From Larix kaempferi (lineage: Eukaryota > Streptophyta > Pinopsida > Pinales > Pinaceae), in NCBI GenBank assembly GCA_027924585.1, contig BSBM01000386.1, positions 7,642,501 through 7,706,500 on the forward strand: a stretch of 64,000 nucleotides of DNA, read 5' to 3'. Positions 34,620 through 45,974 of the stretch are shown piece after piece (the first letter of the stretch is position 1; each line of letters opens with the position of its first letter). A model generated the notes under the pieces. That model was not told the DNA's origin and ran no database searches. It saw only the letters and a list, made by a program, of their open reading frames with translations. A program made the translations under genes and the position numbers.

Positions 34620-36398
34620 CTTCTACACGGTTCTTCGTCCTGGTGGTTCAGTGAATAGGCTCGGGGGTCCAAAAGCAAGTGATCTTGGCTTCTTTCTGGA
34701 GAAGGTTGGGAGGAACGGTCCTCTTTTGGTGTTTGTCCACCCTATCAAGTTATCAGGTCCTACTTTGTTTATGTTATTTACTTTTAAACTGTTGATCTAA
34801 TTGTGCAAACTCTATGTAAATGTTATCATAATTTTTCCAGATGTATCTTAGATATCAAATAGCTGTTAGAGATGATAGATTGTTGAACTAATAAATTGTT
34901 TCTGTACATTGAATGGATGAATAGATTGATATAGAATGATGAATAAATTGTTCATGTATTTTTCCTTTCACCATAGGTGATGTACTCTAGTACAGGAAGG
35001 GTTTAATTAACATAGATGATATGATTTGTAAATTCTGAGTAAAGGAATTGTTTTATAGTATGTTTGATAAAAACGTCATTACACTGTAAGAAATATACAG
35101 AACCTACATTCTATCTTTGTTTTCCTTTTATGATCTATTCAAGTTCTAAATAGTAGGATTTATTGTTCAGAATAAGTATATTCTACAAGCAATATGCTAA
35201 CCTCTTCTTCCATATAAACAATAAGTATTTACAAAAAAGTAAAAATTAAAACATAGCTATAAAATCCAGATTATGGTTCCATAGATTTAACACTATATCC
35301 TAGATAAATAACATTGTTATTTATGCTACGAATTATAGACATAATTTCATTATTGAACTCATATAGAACTCATATATATAAATAGAGTATTATACTATCA
35401 AAGTATACAGTTTCAAAACAAAACTCTTATCAACATAATATACAGAACTCATATTCATTTTATATAAATAGAACTTAAACATTCATTCAATATTCCTAGA
35501 AATACCCTACAAGATTCAATCTTCATAAACAAATTATTATATAAAATTTCCAAATCAAAACATAGTTCTGAAAAATGCATTTCACCTATATAAACAAAGA
35601 CAATTGATAAAGTCTATATTGAAACCATTTAGACTACTCGATATACCATATGGGATCAACATACTTCCATAATCAAATAACATTACAAGTTCAAGGAACA
35701 ATCAGGGTTAAACCCTGTAACAAGTATACAAACTATAACACTATCAATCTATGACAGAGGTTAGACCCTGTAGGCATTCGTCGATAGGTTATAGATAATC
35801 TACATCAATATTATAAAAAATCATCAACCAAGTCAAGGGTCGAGACCCTGTGGACTTTAACCGGTATCATATATATAAAGTTGTCGTAAGAATTTAGGGC
35901 GTAAACAAATTCATTTATGGCATCTTTATAATCCTGAAACGAGGGTTTGAGACCTGTCAAGGCTCACTTAGTATTTTACAACCGAAGTTCCCAACGTCTT
36001 TTGCACAAACTGTAAACATTAAATTATTGAAACCAAATTCCTTCTTACAGTCAAAACAACTGAAGAGTTCCAGAATAATTAAAGAAACAATCCCAATGGC
36101 ATCTAAAGGATGCATTGCGGCCAATTGGTAGATAGGTTACTTAAAGTTCAGGTCAAGGGTTCGAGTCTCTTGGGAAATATCTCACCCGGTCATATTATTT
36201 TACTTATAATGAAAATTATGAAACATTGATAGGGTTTAGGGTTTTTCCCTATAGCAAAACGAAACTAAATAAATTAACGCAATAATAAACAAGTTAGGGT
36301 TTGGACCAAATATTTTACACTTTCATCTTTTAGCTATCAATCTCTGTCTTGGAAATCGTACTAAAAAATGATAACGCCGAAAGGCTTATACTTAACCT
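34620..36398. other. AT-rich spacer with tRNA-like fragments
   Basis: No coding genes. At 35700-35960 a word resembling ggg(t)t.ga.accctgt occurs four times (about 35707, 35757, 35840, 35943). This looks like a polymerase III B box and may come from scattered SINE pieces. The tRNA-like unit at 36111 is listed separately. Confidence 0.4.
36111..36230 (+). mobile_element. Possible tRNA-derived SINE head
   Basis: A-box-like gcggccaattggtag (36117-36131) is followed 27 nt later by B-box-like gggttcgagtctc (36157-36169), the spacing of an internal polymerase III promoter. It differs from the SINE at 5073. No poly(A) tail or target duplication is visible, and the 3' limit is arbitrary. Confidence 0.4.
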
Positions 36399-37452
36399 GT
36401 AACATTATTGCCAAACCAAATACTAAGGAAATACATTGGATAGCCTACAAAGATCATAACAATAAACTTTACTTGCATTCTTAACATTGAAGAATTTCCA
36501 ACCAAAAGGCTTCAAGCCGAACTTATATTCATATTAAGAAGTCGTGAGACGAATAACAACAGTCTCAACAGAGACGTAAATACAAGCAAAAATAAACAAG
36601 ATGCCGTAGCTTTTATTCAAAATGCAGATCTTTTTCCACACTATACAAGCTGCTAAAACCTTACGCGTGCCTGAGGGTTTGCAACACTTCGACCATCTAC
36701 AATGACAGTGTTCCCAAACACATCGACAGAGGAGACATCCCAGAGAAAACCGAGGGCTTACCTTGGTATTGAATCACTGGGGGTTTTTCCAAACACTCAA
36801 AAATATTGAAGCCGAAACCTAAGAAGAGAACAACAAGCAGCTAGGAACATTCTGGCAAAGAACACGAAGTAGTTAGACAAGTCTTGTAATAAATATAAAC
36901 AAGAAATTAAAATACTGAAACGATTTTGGGAACTATTTCTTACCTATAGCAGAAAAGACAAAAAACGCCATGAGCGTAGCTCGCCTAGAAACCGAGTCCA
37001 CTAGTGTTCGCATTACAGTAAACAGTGTTGAAACCCTGGATAAAGAAACGAATGAATTCAGAAGTACTCACAAACAGTAAATGGGACCCACGGTCCTATT
37101 AATGACTTAGGGACAAAATAAATAAATGTCGACATATGGAATTATAGGACAAAATAATTGAATGCATGAGACATTGATACAAATATCTAGTCGAAAGAAT
37201 TTCCGCAAGTGTAATGCGGTAATATAGACAGTAAGACATCATTTTCAGACATAGGATCACGCATCCATCTGGATGTCGTTAAGACACTTTAAAATTGACG
37301 ACAATTGTAAACAAATAATTATCGCAATTAAGAATATAATCAAACAGTAATAAAGATGATAAACATTCGCATTTATACTTCCGCATAGAATTTAATAGCA
37401 AAGAGGTTTCTTAGAAAAAAATTAATTTTTGATGAAATTTGGGGATGTTACA
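36399..37452 (+). repeat. 5' LTR of gypsy element A (proposed)
   Basis: The right end is firm: atttggggatgttaca at 37452 precedes the primer site. The left end is placed at TGTAACAT (36399), which gives perfect 8-bp inverted ends with ATGTTACA, but the element's 3' LTR is not in the window to confirm it. Confidence 0.5.
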
Positions 37453-37454
37453 TG

Positions 37455-37467
37455 TGGTATCAAAGTG
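37455..37467 (+). promoter_or_regulatory. Primer binding site of gypsy A
   Basis: TGGTATCAAAGTG two bases after the LTR resembles the initiator Met-tRNA complement, with one early mismatch (A for G). Confidence 0.7.
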
Positions 37468-37593
37468 CAAGTTCAAACACTAGGCCTGAAAATGGCTCAA
37501 CTCGCGCAACAAAAAATTTAAACAAAAAAACAAACTTACTGATTTTTGTTTAATTTGTTTCTATACAAAACATTTGGTATTTAATTTGCAGGT

Positions 37594-38810
37594 ATGGAAG
37601 GACCAGAAGAGTCTGCTGAGGATAGATATCAGCATAATAATCAAAATAACAATGAACACGAACATGTTAACGAAGAAAACATTTACATAGAATTAAATGA
37701 TAATTCCTCTGAACTTTTACATACAATTAAAGATTTAAAAGCTAAAATGAAAACTGTTAAGGAAGAGAATGAAAGAATTTTAAGAGCACAAGAAGAGCCG
37801 AATCAGATTTTACTAGATAAATATCATAATTATGAAAAAGATAAAAGAACAGAATTAAATTATGAATCTGGAACCATGTCCTACCAACACAAAGGTAAGA
37901 AGTTAAAATTTTCTAATGATGATAGTAGCTCTTCTTCCGAAATTAATGTTAAAATGCATAAAAATAAACATAAATACTCTAGTGACAGCAATGAAAGTGA
38001 CTACAGACCAAAAATAAGAAATTCTAAACCATATGAATAGATTTCAAGGGATTTCAAGAAGATAAAATCCCCAACATTTAATGGTGAACGTGAAAAAGGA
38101 GAAACAACCGAATCATGGCTGTCAGGTATGAAGAAATACTTTCACATTTATGATTATTCAGATCAGCTGAAATCTAAGATGGCCATTTATAATCTGACTG
38201 GGAAAGCAGATATTTGGTGGCAGGATTTAAAAAGAGTAAAAGGTATTAAAGAAAGGAGTGTAACTTGCAGAACATTTAAGAAATATTTTAAGAAATTTTT
38301 TATGTCTGAACAGTACTACGAAGAAAAAGCTAAGGAATTCTATGACTTAAAATTTGGTTCTATGAACATGAAGGAGTGAAGCAGTAAATTTCTAAGTCTG
38401 TTAAGATATGTACCTTACATTGTGGATGAAAAGCCTAAAATTCAAAGATTTCTGAGTTGCTTACCTTTTAATATCAAAGACAAAATTGAGTATGACAGCC
38501 CTAAGACTCTTGAGGAAGCTATGAGAAAGGAAAATTTTTGTTTTAAACATAACAGGAAGAGAGAAGGAGTATCTAGCTGGAGGAATAATAAACCAAGTAT
38601 TTTCAAACAAAAAAAGAGAAATTTTAAATTTAATAGGCATGCTGGAAATGACAAGCAAAATTTTCCTAACATAAATTTTCAAGGAAATAATTTTAAAAGC
38701 AATGCAACACAGAATTCTACACCTGCAAGAAATATGCCAAATAATTACGCTAGAAATAATGAACAAAATACACCTATAAAATGTTTTGAATGTCAAGGAC
38801 CACATTATTC
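37594..38810 (+). pseudogene. Gypsy A gag, cut inside its zinc knuckle
   Basis: ATG at 37594 opens an acidic, Asn-rich, coiled-coil-prone N-terminus (KDLKAKMKTVKEENERIL) with a Ser run. After an in-frame TAG (38038-38040) the Retrotrans_gag domain follows in the same frame: SPTFNGEREKGETTESWL, KMAIYNLTGKADIWWQDL and FKKFFMSEQYYEEKAKEFY. A TGA at 38377-38379 interrupts it. RYVPYIVDEKPKIQRFLSCLP then leads to a basic region and the knuckle start KCFECQGPHYS. The knuckle loses its last Cys because copia element 3 begins at 38811. Protease and pol of gypsy A are not in the window. The family occurs again as the minus remnant at 3603. Confidence 0.85.
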
Positions 38811-39416
38811 TGTTAGTATATTCTCATCATAATCATGTAGTCATGCAGTCATGCAGTCATGCAGGCATGTAGGAATGCATTTGCATGCATCCCAGTCATC
38901 AGTGAGGTGTCACCCAGCACCTAGTCCCTAGTTTGTTAGCCCCGAGAGCTTTTTTCTTCTCAGTTCTAGCCATCCTAGTCCATGATGCGCCTATTTTGAG
39001 TCTCCTACATGACATGTGCGCTTCTCTCACTTACCACCAGTGACACACTCAGTTAGTTGCTTGATTTGTGGATTTGTTCCTTGATTTGAGGACAGATTGA
39101 CTAGTTAACTGACTGAAACACTCCGATGGACACCTAGAGAGACTAGTTTTACTATTTTGACCCCACACAGCAACTCATGTTCCATCCTTGGATTCTCCTT
39201 CACTCCATTAGTGCTCCATGCACCAGTTACACCTACCTACATTCAGTTAGACTCAGTTTGACACCTGGTTGACCGTTACTTGTGCATTGATGACACCCAT
39301 TGATTGATGATGAGGACTCCTAATGGAGACATGCTACACCATGCAGGCTATTTGAATGAACTCCTTGGTTAATTCAAATTATTCAGTCATTGTTACTGTG
39401 TATTGTATTGTATTCA
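38811..39416 (+). repeat. Copia 3 5' LTR, first part
   Basis: TGTT start abutting the broken gypsy A zinc knuckle. An agtcatgc microrepeat lies at about 38837-38868. The segment stops at ATTCA, the left copy of the gypsy B target duplication. Together with 54936-55057 it makes an LTR of about 720 bp. No second copia 3 LTR exists here for comparison. Confidence 0.7.
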
Positions 39417-40119
39417 TGTTAACACCCAAAAAGTGCTCACTAGCTCATCCCTTATTCACATGACCCATTTGTCCACTTTTCCACCATTTGAGCCTCTAAA
39501 ACCTTCAAAAGGTCACCAAAAAGACCATAATACACCTTTCCCCCCCTCAAAATATGTATTTTTCCTCCAAAAACCCTCAAAAAGGGTCCAAAATTCCCAA
39601 AAACTATTAAATTATTCAAAAAAGGAAAAAGAGGGAAAAAGAGACCTAAACCATGTTGGTTAATACCATTGGTTTCCTCAAAACCATAATGGTATTCCCC
39701 ATCACCAAAAACTATAAAAAGGTGATAGGGGCTCCTCACTTTTCATCCACATTTCATCCTATCCTTATGCTGCCAAATTCCCTTTGAGAGCCATTGCCTC
39801 CCATTTCGAGTTTGAAGATCCCCATTGAAGCTTTGGAGAAGAAGAGACCATTGGATATTGGATCTTCTCAACCTTGGAGTTTCTCAACACCCATCCTTAC
39901 CATTTGAGGTAATACAAAATCAAATATTTTTCAAGTTCTTGTTCTTCCATAGATCTTATTGCTTATGTTTCAAAATCTAGTTTTTTATTTATTTGCACAT
40001 GCTTATGTTAGATCAGATTATATTAGTTTATTCATAGTTGTTTTTGTTTTATATTGAAACTGTTATTACAAGTTAATAGGTGCATCCCTGCACATGCTTG
40101 GTTGAAAAACCAAGCAACA
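39417..40119 (+). repeat. Gypsy B 5' LTR with TATA box
   Basis: It starts TGTTAACACCC and ends AAGCAACA. A TATA box CTATAAAAAGG lies at 39712-39722, the likely start of genomic RNA. It is nearly the same as the 3' LTR; the main difference is ~30 bp less in the A-rich stretch near 39560-39630. Confidence 0.95.
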
Positions 40120-40124
40120 ATTTT

Positions 40125-40139
40125 TGGCGACTCCGCTGG
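40125..40139 (+). promoter_or_regulatory. Gypsy B primer binding site
   Basis: TGGCGACTCCGCTGG lies five bases after the LTR. The start TGGCGACTC is the type reported for Tat/Ogre elements (arginine tRNA, from memory). It differs from the Met-tRNA sites of the other elements in the window. Confidence 0.75.
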
Positions 40140-40365
40140 TATTCAAATTTTTGAATCTTAAACTTTAGTTTTAGTTCTTCGTTTTTTACTAGTTTTTACC
40201 ATTCCAATTTGCAGATCTGCCATACTAGACAACATATTCATTGTTGCCCTAGTTTTTGGCCCTTTTGTAGCCTTTAATAGCCCGAAATTTCACTTTTCGG
40301 TTTCATTTCCGGCGAATGTTTTTTCGTTTTCGCATCCCATCTTTTCGCCCGACAGCCGCGCAGAT

Positions 40366-40596
40366 CATCGTGGCCTCACAGCCTTTTTCCGCGTTGCGCA
40401 TCGTGGCCTCGCAGCCTTTTTCCGCACTGCGCATCACGGCCTCGCGGCCTTTTCCTGCACTGCACATCGCGACTTCGCAGCTTTTTCCCGCCCTGCACAT
40501 CGCGGCTTCGCGGATTTTTCTTGCACTGCACATTGTAGCTGTGAGCCTTAAACCCGTGATGCACATCACGGCTTTTACCCATAAACCCATGATGCC
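40366..40596. repeat. 33-bp minisatellite in the gypsy B leader, seven units
   Basis: Units start catcg(t/c)ggcctc.cagcc and recur every 33 bp. Being a multiple of three, the array leaves open frames on both strands (11-residue repeats such as RSRDVQCGKRL on the minus strand). It is close in period and wording to the array at 51326-51523. Confidence 0.9.
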
Positions 40597-42141
40597 ACTG
40601 TTTTTCACCCGGCCCAATTTTTAGAAAAATGTTCTGCTGCGTTTTTGCCCATTTAGCCTATTTCGTCCAGCATTATTTTTTCTGCAATTTTTTCCAGCAT
40701 TCTGTTTTAATTATTGCAGCAATAGTAAATCATTTTCTATTTCATATGCTCTATTAAAATCTATTTAAAAGTTTTCAACAAGTGAAAGAAAGGTTTTTTA
40801 GCACTTTGTTTTAGATCATAGATTTCACTTCTTTGCAAATTTTGAACCATCTTTTCGATTTTCTCAATAGTTTTGCCCAAGCAAGCGCTTAGAAATCCAT
40901 TTATTTCTTGCAAATTTTACGATATTTGCTTTTCTTTAAAAAATTATTTCAAAAGTCCATAGTTTTTGAATTATTTTTTGTTAAAGCATTTACATTTGAG
41001 AAAAAGCCTTTTATTTTTTGCAAATTGAAATAGTGTTGTTTTTTGTTTGTAATCAATCACCCAAGCAAGGCAAATTCTTTTTTAGTTAAATAATAACACT
41101 TGCACCCAATCTGCCACATTTTAATTAACTGAGCCTTAAAATCTGCCTAAACTCAACAAACACTTTAACCCTACTTGGGGAACACTTAAAGAATCTTGTA
41201 GCTAGGTAGGATTGGGGGGATAGGTGTTCCAATAACACCCCTCAATTATTTACATCTGAGACATAGTGGTTGACATTTAGGGTACCAAAAATTCCTTATT
41301 ATTTGTTGACACGGTTATACACCAATTTATCGGGAAGGCCTCTCCCTTAGGAGGGTTGAAGTAGCCAGACTGGTTCCGGAAGCCTAAGTGGAATACCGCT
41401 ATCCATTCAGTAACCGAAGAATACCTTTCGTAGTTCTCGGTGTACCACCCGTATGGGAGTACAACAGCGATAGAACGAAACTGCAGATTCACCCAATCGA
41501 ACGTATCATGAACGGGGTATCTTAGTGGCCAAACTTTTAGGATTGTCTACCCGGTATCTCTCCTGGTAGGGGGATATCTAGCCTTTGATTCCACTACTCA
41601 TATTGTCTGAATTGGATTTCATCACCTTGTAGAGGATATGTTTCATTGAGTCATAATACCACTTTTAGTTAGGCGTTTGAATGCTCTGCCAACCCCCTTG
41701 GTCTAGTGAGCACCACTTTTTTCTAGGAGCCGCTTGATTTTTGGTATTCTGACCGCTTGCCTTGATTACTCCACTTACTATAGCACAACTGTTATAGTAA
41801 GTGTTTTGAAGTTGATTGTTGGCCTGAGAGCCTTTGTTTTTTCACACTCCTCTCCTGCACACGTCGTTGCATTAGAATCTTGAGCTTTTTATCTCACAAC
41901 CATCCATTGGCATTTCTAGACATCTCTCACCATTGAAAACTTAAGACAATCCCGGCGTTTTCAGGGTGAACCCCCTCATTTCAGTACACTTGACTCTACA
42001 CGTCATAGACGTAGAGCGTTATCCCTTGACTCCACATGTCATTGGCATAGAACCCAGTCATCTGATTCTGACGCACCTCATTTCACATATGATTCTGAGG
42101 CTAAATCCGAGCACCCTACTGAGACATCCCTAACCAACCCC
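40597..42141 (+). other. Gypsy B leader, untranslated
   Basis: A 1.5-kb stretch between the minisatellite and the gag ATG without coding signs. The part at 41280-41580 has moderate GC and short complementary words (ctcctggtaggggg, ggaataccgctatcc), as might be expected of a structured packaging leader. Confidence 0.55.
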
Positions 42142-43931
42142 ATGGCTGGATCACAATATGACGCCCTTTTCACCAATACTGTTGGGGCTATATCAACAAC
42201 CGCCACTACTACCCTGACAACCATGGTAGCCACAACCCCCTTAGGCATGCCTAATATGGGGGCCACACCCACTTTAGGCATGCCCAGCATAGGACCAACA
42301 CCTATATTAGGTATGCCCAACATGGGGGTCACCCCCTCCCTCATCGCCACTACCCAGATCCCAGTGATTACTGGAACCATCCCTAACCCATCTGCAACCC
42401 ATGTCGCACTTGGGAGCGTAGGTCCCTCCCACACCACATCGACTAGAGGACACATCCTTTTCACACCTAGCATACCCTTAGGGAGCACTGGACCAATCCA
42501 TAATGCTACCATTAGCAATTATGCCCCAGTGACCATGCCACACCCATCTGCTTGTCTGCCATACATGGCTAGTCTAAATTTACCAGACCTGGCAAGGTTA
42601 ACCAACGACCCTATTAGACACGACCTTGCGTGGCCCCCCATGCCCACAAAACTCCCCTCAGATATCCCCAAGTTTGAAGGAAAAGCTGGGGAAGACCCCC
42701 AAAACCACATCATGTCATTTCACCTATGGTGTTCCTCGAACTCCATAGTAGATGATTCTATTCGACTCATACTTTTACAAAGAACTTTCACTGGCTCTAC
42801 AGCCAAGTGGTACATTGAGCAGCCGCATGGGACACACCCCACTTTTACATCCCTCGCCTCAACGTTCCTTCAGTTCTTTCAATTACCTATACGCTATGAT
42901 CCAGGAGTGGAAATACTTTTGGCTTGTAGACAAAACACCGCTACACACATCACTGATCATATCCATGAGTGGCATAAGTTCCGTAGCCTCTGCAAGATAA
43001 AGCTTGACGACCGTATCTTTTTAGATTGGTTCCTCAAATCACTCCTCCCCCTCATAGCCAAAGATGTAGCTTCTGATCGACCCCAGTCAGAAAAAGAAGC
43101 CATCTTAAAAGCCCAGCAATTCAACCTCATATATGCCCAATTAGGATATCTATACACCATTTTACCTGACGCCCCGTGCGGCGATCCATCCCACCATGAT
43201 GCACAGGGGGCATCCCATGCCGCTGACAGTATTATCGGCTAGGTTATGGTGCAAAACAAACCTTTTACCATGATGAGTACAAACAATGCCCCAGACACTT
43301 CTAGGGCTACATCTCATTCTGGAGCTACAACTTCGTATGCTCCAATAATACAAACCCACTACACTCATGGACCCTCATGTCCACCACAGTGTTATGGGAA
43401 AGCACCATCAGCTTATGCACCAACTCCATATTATAACCAGCAGGCCCATCAGACTCCGGTTCAACCACAAGCCCAAGTGGCTTATTATCCTCAACAGGAA
43501 GCACCTCTTGCTCCAACACTTCCAGCAGCTCAAGGTTACCCACAACCGCAACAAGCAACAAGTTCACCTCATAACCCTCCTACTTACTACCCACCGCAAC
43601 CTGCTCTAGAGCCTCCACGACCTCAAAACCCACCTACTACCCAAGGGCATGTGTATGCATAGCAAAACCAACCTCAAAACCAGAACAACCAGCGTAACCA
43701 AGGAGGTCAACAAAACCGCGGAAGAGGACGTAACCGCGGAAACAACCAACAACACAACCAAGGTGGACCACCACCTAATCCCCCAAACAATAATAACACT
43801 ACCCCCCCAACCAAAACCCTGACCGTCCACCAAAACAAGCCAAAAATAATAACTTGAGAACAAACCATCCATGTTCAATATGTGGAGTCTATGACCATTA
43901 CACACATAATTGTCCACATTTAGATTGAGCA
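42142..43931 (+). pseudogene. Gypsy B gag with nucleocapsid zinc knuckle
   Basis: ATG at 42142 starts MAGSQYDALFTNTVGAIS. A threefold repeat near LGMPNMG (about 42240-42340) precedes the Retrotrans_gag domain (LPSDIPKFEGKAGEDPQNHI, ILLQRTFTGSTAKWYIEQP, FLQFFQLPIRYDPG). The same frame runs through TAG 43240-43242, a Pro/Gln/Tyr-rich stretch and TAG 43660-43662 into an RGRGRNRGNNQ basic tract. After a frame change comes the CCHC knuckle CSICGVYDHYTHNC (CX2CX4HX4C) at about 43872-43913. Gag forms the particle and binds the RNA. Both TAG codons may be former CAG. Confidence 0.85.
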
Positions 43932-44012
43932 CGTTAACTCTGGACCGACGATGCTCAATGACAGGGACATGTTGCTCAGCTAGCACCTCCTCCTCAACCA
44001 CAACCCATCATA

Positions 44013-44825
44013 TTGCAAAATCCCCTACCAAACCAAGGCATGGTAAACACTCATCCAAATGATCCCCCTCAAGGATCCGCTATAACACAGCAGCAAATTA
44101 CTTACGCGGCAGTCAACTACCAGCATACAGAGTCCAACACTCACCATTTGCTAATGATGTCATCAAATGAAGTCAATATTCAAACCCGTCGAAACCAATA
44201 TGGCTCAATCCCTGAGGCCACACCTACAGACCCATCTTCCAGTACTCTCCCAATTGATCAACCACTTCGCATACCCAATATGCCCATGGACAGGGGTCCA
44301 AAAGCACCTCGTTTCCCTTTGAGACAAATTAACAATAACCCTAATGCTCATGTAGCTTCCAACTATAACATTGTAGAGGATTTAGCTCAGTACCCCGCCG
44401 CTATGTCCGCTCTAGAAATCCTAAAAAATTGTCCTGCACAGAGAAAATTGTTGTTATCTGCCATCGGTTCCATAGACCCTAACGACTCCAACACGATGGC
44501 TTTCAACTTAGACCAAGTCGAACCTCATCTACCATCATCTCTAGCTTTTCAAGTTTTTGTTTCCATTCGCAACCTCGTCATTCATCGATGCATAATTGAT
44601 GAAGGTGCCTCCACCTGCGTTATGTTGACTTTCGTATGGCAGAAACTTGGATCCCCAACGCTACAACCGTCAACTACCGCATTATGAGCTTGCGATGGAC
44701 GTGCAGCTCAACCTCAAGGTTTGTTAGTGAACGTACCCATACAGCTTGGGGGCAAATTGGTTCTCATAGATATAGAGGTCATTAACACCCAACTTGATTA
44801 CAATCTCCTTCTGGGATGAAGCTAC
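44013..44825 (+). pseudogene. Gypsy B aspartic protease region (DEGAS type)
   Basis: The frame contains a conserved pre-protease segment (APRFPLRQINNN, YPAAMSALEILKNCPAQRK) and the active site CIIDEGASTCVM at about 44592-44627, with catalytic Asp at 44598-44600. DEGAS in place of DTGA/DSGA is characteristic of a group of plant gypsy elements. After a TGA (44684-44686) the flap and C-terminal part follow (GLLVNVPIQLGGKLVLIDIE, LDYNLLLG). A second TGA lies just after LLLG, where the family usually has Arg, consistent with CGA to TGA. The protease would process the polyprotein. Confidence 0.8.
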
Positions 44826-45974
44826 ATGTATAAAATGAAAGTTGTCGCTTCTTCAGTTTTCTGCCTCATGATGTTCCCCCATGAAGGACGGGTAGTCAAA
44901 ATTGACCAGATTACATACTATGATCCCAATGCCCCCGCAACGCCAGAAAATGTTCTTCCCATGATCGAACAACCCGTTCTTAGTGCACCAACATCATTCG
45001 TCTCATCAATCGGACCCGGGACATATTCGGATACTCCCATGACCAGCTCTTTCCCGTCAATCCCACCCCCTCTTAAGGTAACTGAAGTATCTGATTTGTG
45101 CACCCTATCGCACAATGAACAACAACATCCTCAACAACCTCAACCACCACCACAAGCACCCATCGTGCCTAGTCATATCGGAACAACATCGATTCACACA
45201 ATCCCATTCTTGTTTCCATTTTCAGGAGTTGTCAGCACGCCAGTAATAGCTACACTCAACCTTCCAGGTTTAACGTTAAGATTACCTATATGGTACTTAC
45301 CTGCCCCAACTCCCCCACTGACTCCAACCGTTGTTCTACTACCGGTACAACCTATAAATATGTCGAACCATCCACCACCTGGCATACCCAACCCCCAAAA
45401 TCGTCCACTGCCAGGTGTTTCGAACCCCCAAAACCAACAACCTTCAACAAGGGGCACTACAACGACATCTAGTTATGTCCCCCCTCAATCCCGCAACACT
45501 AGAGGCAGAGGTCCACAAACCTATAACACTACACCCACAACTCGCACCCCCCCAGTAACTCCCAAATTAGCTAAGAATCCCCCAACCCGTGTGCTCCCTA
45601 AGTGCTCCTTGTGCGACGATATAGGCCACACTACCCATCTATGTCCACAACTACCGGAACTTCAAGAACACATGAATATGTTGGATGACGACACCAATGT
45701 TCCAATCGTTAAACTAGAACTCCCACCTCAGCCTCATGATAAATCATTGCGTACAAACCACCCTTGTGCAATATGCAGCATCTACGGCCATTATTCACAT
45801 CACTGCCCCGATCTCCCAGATTACAAAGCAGCACTATACAAGATGAATAATGCCGACCTAGAGATATCCCCCCCACTTATCGAGGAAATTTTCCCCCCAA
45901 AATCATCCCATTCAAAAGAAATCAATACCATTTACATGATTTCAACCACTTATAAACCCGAGCCATTTAATTAA
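44826..45974 (+). CDS. Gypsy B linker: protease tail, Pro-rich stretch and two CCHC knuckles
   Basis: The frame continues from the protease (MKVVASSVF, FPHEGRVVKIDQ) into ~200 residues rich in Pro, Thr and Asn with an RGTTTTSSYVPPQ/RGRGPQ basic part. Two CCHC zinc knuckles follow: CSLCDDIGHTTHLC (near residue 258) and CAICSIYGHYSHHC (near residue 315), both CX2CX4HX4C. It ends with TAA at 45972-45974, directly before the pol ATG in the same frame. Extra knuckles after the protease are unusual; they may be nucleic-acid-binding domains of pol. The first codon is simply the Met after a stop, so this is the rest of a longer protein. Confidence 0.65.
   Translation: MYKMKVVASSVFCLMMFPHEGRVVKIDQITYYDPNAPATPENVLPMIEQPVLSAPTSFVSSIGPGTYSDTPMTSSFPSIPPPLKVTEVSDLCTLSHNEQQHPQQPQPPPQAPIVPSHIGTTSIHTIPFLFPFSGVVSTPVIATLNLPGLTLRLPIWYLPAPTPPLTPTVVLLPVQPINMSNHPPPGIPNPQNRPLPGVSNPQNQQPSTRGTTTTSSYVPPQSRNTRGRGPQTYNTTPTTRTPPVTPKLAKNPPTRVLPKCSLCDDIGHTTHLCPQLPELQEHMNMLDDDTNVPIVKLELPPQPHDKSLRTNHPCAICSIYGHYSHHCPDLPDYKAALYKMNNADLEISPPLIEEIFPPKSSHSKEINTIYMISTTYKPEPFN

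Noticed and set aside
34612-34800. 62-codon plus frame with a neat start
   Set aside because: No motif, begins in the 43-bp repeat, no splice context.
40303-40624. Overlapping ~100-codon frames on both strands
   Set aside because: They are a by-product of the 33-bp minisatellite, whose period is a multiple of three.
42078-42518. 146-codon minus frame opposite gag
   Set aside because: It is the mirror of the gag repeat region, and the plus frame carries the recognised domain.
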